Shown: positions 14,650 through 22,209, counted from the first letter of the stretch. The stretch is DNA of 22,518 nt from Bacillota bacterium (GCA_029266295.1 JAQSXD010000013.1:1-22518); one strand, 5' to 3'. The notes: generated by a model not told the origin, from the letters alone. Translations and numbers: made by a program.

Positions 14650-15786
14650 TCAAGCAAGCACCTCGCCAAAGCTTTGAATTCTTGTTCGCAGCTGTTCCAG
14701 CGAATCCATCTGCTGTTCTATCTCGATGTAGAGGCTTGCAACGCCAGCGGCTTCAAGATCCTTCTTGATAATGGGATAATCGAATTCTTCAGGGTCACAA
14801 AATTTTAACTGGCAGAAAATAATCCCATCGGCTCTATATTTTTCTTTCATAGCGGTCAGCATCCTGCCTCTGGATTTTTTCTCATCAAACAGGAACGCAC
14901 ATCCGTCCTGCAATGCAATTCTCTCAATCATGCGGTCCAGAGGGCTTCCTGTTTTCGCTGCGATGGTTCTAAATTGTCTTGATTCATGAGCAAGATCATC
15001 AGCAACGACATACATATCATTATCCGTCATGATATCCAAAAGGCCGTCTGGCTCAGAGATGAACCCGCTCAAAATGATTCGTTTCCTTTTCCTGCTGTTC
15101 TCCGGCGGCAGCTTTCTGAGTTCAAGGATCAGCTTGCTGACTTTCTCGTTATAGATTTTTTTGTCCATGAAGTAAGCGGCTTTTATAATCAGGTGCCTTG
15201 TCTTTGCTTTCAGAAGATCAGGATAGTCCTGCACGGTATCCGTAAACTCCTGCATGATGCACCGATATTCGTCGTAAAGGTCTACGCTTTCCAATAGGTC
15301 CTGTTCTGCTATAACATTTCCTGCTATCCGCTCCAGCTCCTTCTTAATCCTTAAAAACTCGTCTTTCATGTACATCTTCCCCGATGGGGTCTTTCTGTTT
15401 TGGGGATATACAATTGGAACCACATTCAGCTGCGGCGAAGCAATCTTCCAGTTTTCTATTACACATTTCAAAGTGTCGCAGTAAGCGGTAACAATGACCG
15501 CAGAGAGGAAATCATATTGTCCCAGCAGCGCCTGCTCCGTATTTGCTTTCATGATGGAACAGCAGAAGCCTTGCAGATATCGGTCAGACAGCGTTCCGGA
15601 AGTCTGCCCTCCCCACATTCCCACCGGCAGCATTCCTGCCGCATAAACAAGTTCCTCAGGGGTATAGATCGGAAAGCAGCCTACCGCTTTCTTCCCGGTT
15701 TCCTTCATCGTCTTCAGAATGGATATCTTCGGGTTCCGCCCCATATCCTCCAATTCTCGGATCAGGTTGATTGCGTCGTTCATCAT
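14650..15786 (-). CDS. 2-hydroxyacyl-CoA dehydratase subunit (HgdB/HadC-like)
   Basis: A 378-residue subunit of the ATP-activated radical dehydratase that removes water from (R)-2-hydroxyacyl-CoA to give 2-enoyl-CoA. Typical landmarks are GCFPIYTPEELVYAAG (Cys37), CDTLKC (Cys103, Cys108) and FCQLKFCDPEEFDYP (Cys325, Cys330). These are the cysteine positions that supply [4Fe-4S] ligands in the family. The C-terminus ends RTRIQSFGE, a usual closing motif. The ATG at 15786 overlaps the TGA of the upstream subunit (ATGA), with a G-rich site before it. An ATG at 15798 is possible. The two subunits and the activase are contiguous, as in glutamate, leucine and lactate fermentation operons. Substrate chain length is not readable from motifs. 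Confidence 0.92.
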   Translation of the reverse strand: MMNDAINLIRELEDMGRNPKISILKTMKETGKKAVGCFPIYTPEELVYAAGMLPVGMWGGQTSGTLSDRYLQGFCCSIMKANTEQALLGQYDFLSAVIVTAYCDTLKCVIENWKIASPQLNVVPIVYPQNRKTPSGKMYMKDEFLRIKKELERIAGNVIAEQDLLESVDLYDEYRCIMQEFTDTVQDYPDLLKAKTRHLIIKAAYFMDKKIYNEKVSKLILELRKLPPENSRKRKRIILSGFISEPDGLLDIMTDNDMYVVADDLAHESRQFRTIAAKTGSPLDRMIERIALQDGCAFLFDEKKSRGRMLTAMKEKYRADGIIFCQLKFCDPEEFDYPIIKKDLEAAGVASLYIEIEQQMDSLEQLRTRIQSFGEVLA

Positions 15787-17006
15787 GAAACCCCCCATTC
15801 CTTTTTTCTTGCTTCCATCATTTCCACCAAGGCCTGGATTCTTGTCTCGAACTGGGCAAGGGAAAATGCTCTCGGATCCGTCTGATCTCCGTCAAAGATC
15901 ACCGATGGTACGCCCGTTGCCTCCTCCACTCTTCTTTGTACTTCGAATTGACGAAAATCCATCAGCTTGCAGCTTCGATTTGAATGATAGATGATGCCGT
16001 CCAGCCGGAAATCCTTTACGATATTGACAATGTTGTCGGTTCCAAAATCCAAATTCCGGTTGACATAATTGGAACTGTAAGCTCTTGCCATCCCATCCAG
16101 ATCATTCTCGTCATAAACGATGTACCAGGAGTCGGGATAGGTGGAGGTGACCATATTGATCCCATACTTTTTCAAAACCTTGTAGGTATCGCCCAGATAC
16201 GGCCAGCAGGCGATACCATCCCACATAACTCTGTACTTTTCCTCTGCATCCTTCCACGGCCCGATGCCGCGTTCGCTTTTTTCCTTGAGTTCATCGTGCC
16301 AGAGCTTAAAGAGTTCAAGCCCCTCCTTCGTTCCGCGCATACAAACGATGGTAGCCATATAATTAAACAGTTCAAATCCATTGAGTGGAGATGGCTTCGC
16401 ACAAGCCAGAAGCGAAGCGTTCTTCCACCACAGTGAAGTCTCCGAAGAGATTCTCATCACTTCTCCGAACCGATCATAATCAAACTTTTGTCCCGTTATT
16501 TCCTCTAGTCTTATAATGGCTTCAAGGATTTGTGCCTTTATGTATCTCACGTTCTGATCGCTGACCTCATACGCATGATTAAATGGGAGATCGAAAAAAA
16601 TCATGGGTACGTTTAATTCTCTGGCAATATTCTCATACCACTTGATGACGGTATTGCAGATGTTATTGCAGCAGAAGATCAAATCCGGAAGCGGTATATT
16701 TGCAGCTTCGCATTGTTGAATGTCCATGTATGCGAGGTTTACCCTGGCGTAAGAACAAATATCAACGGAATACCCTTTTCCCTCCGAATGGTTAATAAAT
16801 TCCTGGGCATGCTTCCTTGCACCGATGGCTGCCGCATGGTTTTCCGGATACACTACATGAATTCCCATGGTCTCCAGCAGCTCCTGGGGCGCTATGGAAG
16901 TGGACCACGCAACGGGCTTTCCGTCGGCTTTGGCTTGCAATGCATCTGCATAGTGCTTATCTAAAAGCTCTCCCAGCAGCTGCTTTGACGTCTTCTGATG
17001 TTCCAA
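15783..17006 (-). CDS. 2-hydroxyacyl-CoA dehydratase subunit (HgdA/HadB-like), first gene after the sigma-54 promoter
   Basis: A 407-residue dehydratase subunit. Recognisable parts are the N-terminal STSIAPQELLETMGI, the cysteines DICSYAR (Cys84), FCCNNIC (Cys112, 113, 117) and HSNRSCK (Cys346), and the C-terminal FDGDQTDPRAFS followed by FETRIQAL. These match the HgdA/HadB/LcdA branch of the family, which also contains benzoyl-CoA reductase subunits. The start is a TTG at 17006 with AGGAGG eight bases upstream; no ATG is available near. It pairs with the next gene, whose start overlaps its stop. It is the first gene of the catabolic operon, about 119 bases downstream of the predicted sigma-54 transcription start. 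The presence of an activase and of beta-oxidation enzymes supports dehydratase rather than aryl-CoA reductase function. Confidence 0.92.
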   Translation of the reverse strand: MEHQKTSKQLLGELLDKHYADALQAKADGKPVAWSTSIAPQELLETMGIHVVYPENHAAAIGARKHAQEFINHSEGKGYSVDICSYARVNLAYMDIQQCEAANIPLPDLIFCCNNICNTVIKWYENIARELNVPMIFFDLPFNHAYEVSDQNVRYIKAQILEAIIRLEEITGQKFDYDRFGEVMRISSETSLWWKNASLLACAKPSPLNGFELFNYMATIVCMRGTKEGLELFKLWHDELKEKSERGIGPWKDAEEKYRVMWDGIACWPYLGDTYKVLKKYGINMVTSTYPDSWYIVYDENDLDGMARAYSSNYVNRNLDFGTDNIVNIVKDFRLDGIIYHSNRSCKLMDFRQFEVQRRVEEATGVPSVIFDGDQTDPRAFSLAQFETRIQALVEMMEARKKEWGVS

Positions 17007-17135
17007 TGTTGCTACCTCCTGTTACTCATACTGTATCAGCGTATCTATCAACCGGCCTTGGCCTTCGAGCACTCTTTCCGCACCCAGCCCTTTCATTGTT
17101 CATCCTTCCGGTCAAATTGTTCTACAATCTCTTTG

Positions 17136-17151
17136 AGCAACTGCTGTGCCA
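17136..17151 (-). promoter_or_regulatory. Sigma-54 (-24/-12) promoter of the catabolic operon
   Basis: Read on the minus strand, the bases are TGGCACAGCAGTTGCT. They match the RpoN consensus TGGCACR-N4-TTGCW at every fixed position, with GG and GC correctly ten bases apart. The predicted transcription start is near 17125, about 119 bases before the first dehydratase gene. A sigma-54 activator gene lies immediately upstream, which makes chance occurrence unlikely. Confidence 0.9.
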
Positions 17152-17170
17152 AAATGAAAGGCAGAGGCAC

Positions 17171-17237
17171 CAAAAAAATAAAAAACCCGAAAGGGCTTGC
17201 AAATTGGTACGAAACCTAGCAGTTTTCCTTTTCGGGT
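17171..17237 (-). terminator. Rho-independent terminator after the sigma-54 activator gene
   Basis: On the minus strand, CCCGAAAAGG (17236-17227) pairs with CCCTTTCGGG (17195-17186) with one bulge and a ~31-base loop that can fold further. It is followed by TTTTTTATTTTTTTG (17185-17171). It ends about 20 bases before the -24 element, so read-through from the activator gene should not mask control of the operon promoter. The long loop makes it less ideal than the 19165-19200 terminator. Confidence 0.75.
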
Positions 17238-17260
17238 ATTTTTGTTATGAAATAATATTT

Positions 17261-17331
17261 CTCTGATCAGCAGAAAAACCGATGTATCATTGCATCAGTC
17301 TGAACGTTTATAGGGTATCTCTGCATCAGAG
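17261..17331 (-). promoter_or_regulatory. Three related dyad motifs, candidate upstream activator sites
   Basis: Minus-strand copies read CTCTGATGCAGAG (17331-17319, a perfect 5+3+5 dyad), GACTGATGCAATG (17300-17288) and CTGCTGATCAGAG (17273-17261, containing palindromic CTGATCAG). The shared core is CTGAT(G)CA. Spacing is 28-31 bases, about three helical turns. They lie 110-180 bases upstream of the -24 element, the usual distance for enhancer sites bound by AAA+ activators. Confidence 0.55.
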
Positions 17332-17338
17332 CTTCCAG

Positions 17339-19063
17339 TCACAGCTCGTATTTCTTCAGCTTACGAACAATGGTCGACTGATCGACCTTCAGCACCTCCG
17401 CTATTTTTCTGCTGGAGCTGTATTTCTCCTTTGCATCCTTTAAAATCCGATATTCAAATTGATCCAAAGACTCCTGCAGAGAAGGTGATTCCTGCGTTCT
17501 CAACTCGTTGGGAAGTGCGCTTTCCGCATACCACGGCAGGTCATTGAGCTGAAGATATTCATTATTGCTTACAATTACCATGTTTTCAATTACATTTTTC
17601 AGTTGACGGATGCTTCCCGGCCACGAGTAGTTTTCAAGGGCCTTCATCACTTCATAGGTAACCTTCTTATTCTGCCCATACTGCCGATTAAACTTATGGA
17701 TAAATTTCAGTGCAAGGGGTGCAATGTCCGCCACCCGCTCTCTCAGAGGCGGTATTTTCAGGCTGACAACATTCAAACGATAGAACAGATCACCACGGAA
17801 GCTTCCAGCCTTAACCTTTTGTTCCAGATCCTGATTGGTCGCCGCGATTACCCTGATATCTACGGGAACGGCAGCAGCTGAACCGACTCTGGTGACTGTT
17901 CTGGTTTCCAGAGCCCGGAGCAGTTTCACCTGAAGATTGAGACTCATCTCTCCGATCTCATCCAGAAATAGCGTCCCTCCGTTGGCCGCTTCGAAAAGCC
18001 CCGCTTTTCCGCCTTTTGAGGCTCCCGTAAATGCCCCTTCCACATACCCGAACAATTCTGATTCCAGCAGATTCTCTGGAATCGCGCCGCAGTTTACCGC
18101 AACGAAGGGCATATCCTTTTTTAATGCATTCCCGCTGTGTATATAGCTGGCAACAACCTCCTTGCCAACCCCCGACTCTCCGGTGATCAAAACGGTGGTG
18201 TTAAAGTTGCTTATTTTCTTGGCAAGAGCAAAGATCTCTTTCATTTTGTTGTCAATCACAACCACATCCTTACCCCGACCCTGGCTCTGATCATCCTCGC
18301 TCTCTGAGTTCTGTTCAAAATAAATTCGCTCCATTTCCTTTGCTTTCAGCAATTCTTCCCGAAGCTCATAAATTTCCGAGATGTCCCGGGAGTTGATAAC
18401 CACCTTTTTAATATGGTTGTCTTTATCAAAAATTGGCGTGCCCGTTACCATGATATTTTTTCCATGTTGTGTAGTATGATGCAGGGACACCGGCTGACGC
18501 TGCTCAATGGCCAGAAGTGCCACAGAATTCTTCATCCAGATGGGATTGATCAGCTCTTTCATATTATGTCCCAGGAGTTCCTCCTTTTTGATTGCCGTAT
18601 TGCGCACATAGGATTGATTTACCAGAAGGACATTAGCCTCCCCATCGGTAACAAGAATCCCGTCAAAGGAGCCTTCGATGATTTCTTGCAGTTCTGCCAT
18701 GACCTGCTCTGTCTTTTGCAGTTCTGAAGCCAAAGAAATATCCTCGTAATAATCGTGCATGATGAAAACCCGGTTGCCTTGTCCCGTTCCGTCCTCTTCC
18801 AGATTTTCAAAGTTTCTGACACAGATATTCCTTTCATTAATGATAATTCTGTTGATGCGATCTTCATCCAGTGTGTCACGAAAAGGTTTCATCTGGGGAA
18901 AAATATCAAAAAAGCATCGATTTACGGCAGTATCTTTTGCCACACCGGAAAGCCTTTCCGCCGCATCATTGCAATATCGGATGTGGAAACGATTGTCGGT
19001 AAATACAACACCGTTGGGTGATTGCTTTAAGATCCGTTCGTAATCAACATTCTGAAAACCCAT
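17339..19063 (-). CDS. Sigma-54-dependent transcriptional activator (PAS-PAS-AAA+-HTH)
   Basis: A 574-residue enhancer-binding protein. An N-terminal PAS domain (about 1-110) is followed by a second PAS (about 120-230) and a short coiled linker. The AAA+ domain has Walker A GESGVGKE (295-302), the sigma-54-contacting GAFTGA loop (343-348), Walker B GTLFLDE (363-369) and an arginine-finger region LFYRLNVV...PPLRER. A Fis-type helix-turn-helix lies at the C-terminus (about 548-570). The sensor II segment reads WPGSIRQLKN instead of the common WPGNVREL. No receiver domain is present, so it probably responds to a small ligand or redox signal through PAS rather than to a kinase. The ATG at 19063 follows AGGAGG. 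Flanking terminators and its own promoter make it a single-gene unit. It is the obvious activator of the promoter at 17136-17151. Confidence 0.95.
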   Translation of the reverse strand: MGFQNVDYERILKQSPNGVVFTDNRFHIRYCNDAAERLSGVAKDTAVNRCFFDIFPQMKPFRDTLDEDRINRIIINERNICVRNFENLEEDGTGQGNRVFIMHDYYEDISLASELQKTEQVMAELQEIIEGSFDGILVTDGEANVLLVNQSYVRNTAIKKEELLGHNMKELINPIWMKNSVALLAIEQRQPVSLHHTTQHGKNIMVTGTPIFDKDNHIKKVVINSRDISEIYELREELLKAKEMERIYFEQNSESEDDQSQGRGKDVVVIDNKMKEIFALAKKISNFNTTVLITGESGVGKEVVASYIHSGNALKKDMPFVAVNCGAIPENLLESELFGYVEGAFTGASKGGKAGLFEAANGGTLFLDEIGEMSLNLQVKLLRALETRTVTRVGSAAAVPVDIRVIAATNQDLEQKVKAGSFRGDLFYRLNVVSLKIPPLRERVADIAPLALKFIHKFNRQYGQNKKVTYEVMKALENYSWPGSIRQLKNVIENMVIVSNNEYLQLNDLPWYAESALPNELRTQESPSLQESLDQFEYRILKDAKEKYSSSRKIAEVLKVDQSTIVRKLKKYEL

Positions 19064-19078
19064 GAGCTACCTCCTCAT

Positions 19079-19100
19079 AATACGTCCCTACGCACGTATT
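19079..19100 (-). promoter_or_regulatory. Inverted repeat just upstream of the activator ribosome binding site
   Basis: AATACGT (19079-19085) and ACGTATT (19094-19100) form a perfect seven-base inverted repeat around eight bases. It lies between the predicted transcription start (about 19112) and AGGAGG (19070-19075). It could be an operator for autoregulation or a hairpin near the ribosome binding site. Confidence 0.45.
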
Positions 19101-19118
19101 TCCGCTTTCTTATTCCGA

Positions 19119-19148
19119 ATTATATCACAACAAAATGTTACTTACCAA
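19119..19148 (-). promoter_or_regulatory. Housekeeping-type promoter of the sigma-54 activator gene
   Basis: On the minus strand an extended -10 element TGATATAAT (the TATAAT occupies 19124-19119) is preceded, after an 18-base spacer, by TTGGTA (19148-19143), a partial -35. The transcription start would be near 19112, about 48 bases before the ATG. The perfect extended -10 makes up for the weak -35. Confidence 0.65.
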
Positions 19149-19164
19149 CTAGAAATGACAATTC

Positions 19165-19200
19165 AAAAAATGAAAACTCCCTACCTTTGGCAGAGAGTTT
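19165..19200 (-). terminator. Rho-independent terminator of the TRAP transporter operon
   Basis: On the minus strand AAACTCTCTGCC (19200-19189) pairs fully with GGTAGGGAGTTT (19185-19174) around an AAA loop. That is twelve pairs, two of them G-U. It is followed by TCATTTTTT. It lies about 20 bases after the large-permease stop and separates the transporter from the activator gene. Confidence 0.88.
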
Positions 19201-19221
19201 CACGAATTATATGTAAAAAAA

Positions 19222-20502
19222 TCAGAGGAGCATTTCAGGCAGGAACAACACGAGCTTTGGTATGAATGCAATGATTAGCACCACAATGAAGCTGACCACT
19301 ACAAATGGCACGATACTTCTGCTCAGTTTTCCAAGAGGTACCCCGGTGATATTGGAGCTTACAAACAAGCACATTCCAACGGGGGGTGTAATCAGTGCGA
19401 CAGATATCATCAAACTGAAAACAAGGCCGAAGTGAACGTCGTTGATTCCAACCGCCAAGGCAAGGGGCGCAAACACCGGTACAAAGATTACCATAGAAGC
19501 GAAGGCTTCCATGAACATCCCAATAATTAGTAGTGCCAGAAGGATCAGTATCATAACGATGTGTGGATTATCCGTTACCGCAAGTATTGAACTTGAGAGA
19601 AGCTGCGGAATCTGATCGATGGCCAAAGTCCATCCCAGCACATTGCCCATCGCGATAATCAACATGATTGCAGAAGTTAAGACTCCTGTATCAAGCAAGA
19701 CTTTCGGAAGATCTGACCACTTCAGAGACTTGTAGATGAACATCCCCGCAATGAATGCTACAAAGCACGCAATCGCACCGGATTCTGTCGGTGTGAATAC
19801 ACCGGTCAGGATTCCTCCCACGATAACCAGAGGGATAATCAGTGCAGGCAGCGCGTAAACAACCGCTTTTACCACCTTATTGAGTTCCAGCTTCTCTTTA
19901 TACTTTGGAAAGTTCTCTTTTCTTGCTGTAAGAAAGATGACAACCATATATCCAATGCCAAGGAGAACCCCCGGGATAATACCGCCCATGAATAATGCAT
20001 TGACCGAGGTCCCTGCCAGTACGGCATAGAGTATGAAAGTAACACTTGGTGGAATGATGGGCCCGATGATTGCCGAACTGGCGATCAGGCTGGTGGAAAA
20101 CTCCGGTGAGTACTTATCTTTCACCATTTCCGGCACAAGAACGGAGCATAGGATCGCGCAAACCGCGTTTGCAGATCCGAGGATCGCAGAAAGGAACATC
20201 GCCACCAAAACAGCGGTGTAAGCCAAACCACCACGCTTATGCCCGATGCATTCTCTCGCCAAATCCACCAGCTTGTCCGTCACTCTTCCTCTGTTCATCA
20301 ATTCCCCTGCCAGTACGAAAAAAGGAATTGCCATTAAGCTGAATGAATTAATTCCGGAAAACATTCTTTGTATGGCCACGGGATAAAAGGCCTCATTTCC
20401 CAAGATTAGAAGATGCGTTAGTCCCGTTGCTCCTAAAACAAATGCGATGGGCAGCCCGATGATCAGCAAAACTGCGAAAACGATAGCGATCAAAATTAGC
20501 AT
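19222..20502 (-). CDS. TRAP transporter large permease subunit (DctM-like)
   Basis: A 426-residue, very hydrophobic protein with about 12 membrane helices, the length and profile of DctM. Typical segments are the N-terminal helix ending GLPIAFVLGATGL, AIPFFVLAGELMNRGRVTDKLVD, IIGPIIPPSVTFILY and TPPVGMCLFVSSNI. It forms the sodium-driven channel of a tripartite ATP-independent periplasmic transporter for an organic acid. The ATG at 20502 overlaps the end of the small-subunit gene by seven bases and has GGAGGGAG upstream, so the two permeases are co-translated. It is the last gene before the terminator at 19165-19200. TRAP cargo is usually a carboxylate; this subunit does not show which. Confidence 0.94.
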   Translation of the reverse strand: MLILIAIVFAVLLIIGLPIAFVLGATGLTHLLILGNEAFYPVAIQRMFSGINSFSLMAIPFFVLAGELMNRGRVTDKLVDLARECIGHKRGGLAYTAVLVAMFLSAILGSANAVCAILCSVLVPEMVKDKYSPEFSTSLIASSAIIGPIIPPSVTFILYAVLAGTSVNALFMGGIIPGVLLGIGYMVVIFLTARKENFPKYKEKLELNKVVKAVVYALPALIIPLVIVGGILTGVFTPTESGAIACFVAFIAGMFIYKSLKWSDLPKVLLDTGVLTSAIMLIIAMGNVLGWTLAIDQIPQLLSSSILAVTDNPHIVMILILLALLIIGMFMEAFASMVIFVPVFAPLALAVGINDVHFGLVFSLMISVALITPPVGMCLFVSSNITGVPLGKLSRSIVPFVVVSFIVVLIIAFIPKLVLFLPEMLL

Positions 20503-20999
20503 ATCTTGCTCCCTCCGTTTCTCAGTTCCTGAATCCTATTGCCGATATTTTCAAAGGTAAAAACAATCATAAATAGAACACCGAGCGGAATTGCAGCATA
20601 GGGCAATACCATAGGGAGACCCAAGCCCGGGCTTTTCTGCATTAGAACGGACGGACTCATCATATAATTGTAACCCAATTTCAACAGCACAAAAAGAAAT
20701 ACCAGTATGATGATGCTGTTTACAATATTCAAAATATCACTTTTTCGTTTGGACAATTTGTTCTGCAAGAGGTCAAAGAAAACGAGATTCGCCTTTTTAT
20801 AAGCAACGCTGCCTCCGATAAAGGTACTGCTGACCAGCAGAAAGCGAACAAGTTCTTCTGCCCATTCAAAAGACAGGCCGAAAAAATACCTTCTGAAGAC
20901 TTCAATCAAGGTCACCACAATCATGATTCCATAACTTGCAATGACAAACCAAATCCCAACCCTTGCGATGATTGAGGAAATGTTTTTTATAATAGACAT
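20496..20999 (-). CDS. TRAP transporter small permease subunit (DctQ-like)
   Basis: A 167-residue protein with four predicted membrane helices (near residues 10-30, 45-65, 85-105 and 125-145). It contains FEWAEELVRFLLVSSTFIGG and the R/K-rich loop after helix 2 typical of DctQ. It is the accessory membrane partner of the large permease. The ATG at 20999 follows AGGTGG. It overlaps the large-permease gene by seven bases. The 70 bases before it, after the binding-protein gene, carry a strong stem-loop. The family is weakly conserved, so the call rests on size, topology and gene order. Confidence 0.92.
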   Translation of the reverse strand: MSIIKNISSIIARVGIWFVIASYGIMIVVTLIEVFRRYFFGLSFEWAEELVRFLLVSSTFIGGSVAYKKANLVFFDLLQNKLSKRKSDILNIVNSIIILVFLFVLLKLGYNYMMSPSVLMQKSPGLGLPMVLPYAAIPLGVLFMIVFTFENIGNRIQELRNGGSKIC

Positions 21000-21017
21000 C
21001 GATTCACCACCTAAATT

Positions 21018-21054
21018 CAGGCTGCCGAAGCATTTGTCTCATTTCGACAGCCTG
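21018..21054 (-). repeat. Stem-loop after the TRAP binding-protein gene
   Basis: On the minus strand CAGGCTGTCGAA (21054-21043) pairs with TTCGGCAGCCTG (21029-21018). That is twelve pairs including one G-U, with a 13-base loop. There is no T-run after it, so it is better read as an mRNA-protecting hairpin that raises binding-protein levels over permease levels than as a full terminator. Confidence 0.7.
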
Positions 21055-21069
21055 CCACGCGCGTATTGT

Positions 21070-22095
21070 TTACAGTCCTTTTGCCATATCAACAAAGTTT
21101 TTGATCAATGGATCTTTTGCAGAATACTCCTCAAGAATCGTCGATACCTTTTCTTTAAAAGGAGCCATATCCACGTCTGTCAAAATTTCCACTTTGCTGT
21201 TCGCCTTGATATTTTCAACCGCTTTTGCATCGATAGAGGGCAATTCTTCAAGCAGCTCGGTCATGGCTTCGCTTGCCGCTTCGCTGATGATCTTCTGGTC
21301 CTCCTCCGGCAGGGATTCAAATTTTTCCTGGCTCATGACACAAATTCCCGGGAAAGGGAACAAGCCCATCTCTGTAACGTTGGTCAGTACTTCGTAATGC
21401 TTTTCCGAGCTGATGGACGTCAGATTGATTTCTTCTCCGTCAATCACCTTTGTCTGAAGCCCGGTATATACTTCGCCGTAAGCCATAGGGGTTGGATTTC
21501 CTCCTAATGTTGAAATCACATTCATCACAAGGTCGCTTTGGGTCGTTCTAAGTTTTAAACCCTTAAGATCATCCGGTGTGGTGATCGGCTTCTTTGCATT
21601 GGCCAAATGACGCATACCTCCCTCGAATACACCCAGCCCTTTCATATTGAATTGTGCCAGTGAATCCATGATTGCTCCCATTTCATCACTCTGTACGGCA
21701 GCCAGTTCCTTATCATATGTATTGAGCATGAAAGGTAGCTGCAGCGTATCAATAACGGGAGTATAGGCACTGAAAACAGGACCGGAAATAACGCCCATAT
21801 CTAGTGTATTGTTCATAATCTGCTCCAGAAGTTCTCGATCATCTCCCAGTGCTCTCGCTGGATAAATTTCTACCGTGATTCTTCCATTGCTCTTTTCCGC
21901 TACTTTCTCCGCAAACTTTTCAGCGCCGATGTGGAATGGGTGGGTGACCTGGGTAACATGTCCCAGATTCAGCTTGTAGGATTGTCCCTCTGCTCCTGTA
22001 TTATTTTGACTGCCATTATCATTTTTACTTCCGCCGCATGCCGTCATTGAGAGAACCAATGCTAGGATAAGCAGAATGCTCACCATTTTTTTCAT
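21070..22095 (-). CDS. TRAP transporter substrate-binding lipoprotein (DctP family)
   Basis: A 341-residue solute-binding protein. It starts with a lipoprotein signal: MKK, a hydrophobic stretch and MTAC with the lipidated Cys20, then a Ser/Asn/Gly-rich linker. It should be anchored outside the membrane. The DctP core follows, including GLKLRTTQSD (Arg183, the conserved carboxylate-binding arginine), TLGGNPTPMAYGEVYTGLQ and VIDGEEIN. The start is the ATG at 22095, with GGAGGAAAG upstream. A longer frame to 22155 would spoil the signal peptide. It is followed by a stem-loop and the permease genes. The arginine supports a carboxylic acid substrate; the other pocket residues do not allow a named cargo. 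Confidence 0.94.
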   Translation of the reverse strand: MKKMVSILLILALVLSMTACGGSKNDNGSQNNTGAEGQSYKLNLGHVTQVTHPFHIGAEKFAEKVAEKSNGRITVEIYPARALGDDRELLEQIMNNTLDMGVISGPVFSAYTPVIDTLQLPFMLNTYDKELAAVQSDEMGAIMDSLAQFNMKGLGVFEGGMRHLANAKKPITTPDDLKGLKLRTTQSDLVMNVISTLGGNPTPMAYGEVYTGLQTKVIDGEEINLTSISSEKHYEVLTNVTEMGLFPFPGICVMSQEKFESLPEEDQKIISEAASEAMTELLEELPSIDAKAVENIKANSKVEILTDVDMAPFKEKVSTILEEYSAKDPLIKNFVDMAKGL

Positions 22096-22151
22096 TTTTC
22101 TTTCCTCCTCAGTACTATTATTATATAGTTTTACTTCCGTGCCCGAACCAT

Positions 22152-22161
22152 CCAAATTTGG
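22152..22161. repeat. Perfect 10-base palindrome upstream of the TRAP operon
   Basis: CCAAATTTGG lies in the 114-base gap between the aldolase stop and the binding-protein start. It is a possible operator for a dimeric repressor, but short palindromes of this AT-rich kind also occur by chance. Confidence 0.3.
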
Positions 22162-22209
22162 CGTTTCTCCTAATTAACAAACTTATCTTAACTCTTTCAA
22201 TACAAGGCT

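Larger units (their letters stand above)
17007..17338 (-). other. 332-base regulatory gap between the sigma-54 activator and the catabolic operon
   Basis: No gene is seen here. In transcription order the gap holds three related dyad motifs (17331 down to 17261), the activator's terminator (17237-17171), a sigma-54 promoter (17151-17136) and a leader of about 119 bases ending in AGGAGG before the TTG start. This is the normal arrangement of an enhancer-dependent promoter, packed with no spare sequence. Confidence 0.8.

Noticed and set aside
13838..17006. Benzoyl-CoA reductase type function for the dehydratase genes
   Set aside because: Two catalytic subunits plus one activase gene, joined to short-chain beta-oxidation genes, match the dehydratase layout. 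No aromatic-ring genes are nearby.
22113..22125. TATAAT upstream of the TRAP binding-protein gene as its promoter
   Set aside because: There is no acceptable -35 at 16-18 bases and the leader would be under 20 bases. It cannot be excluded, but it is not well enough supported to annotate.
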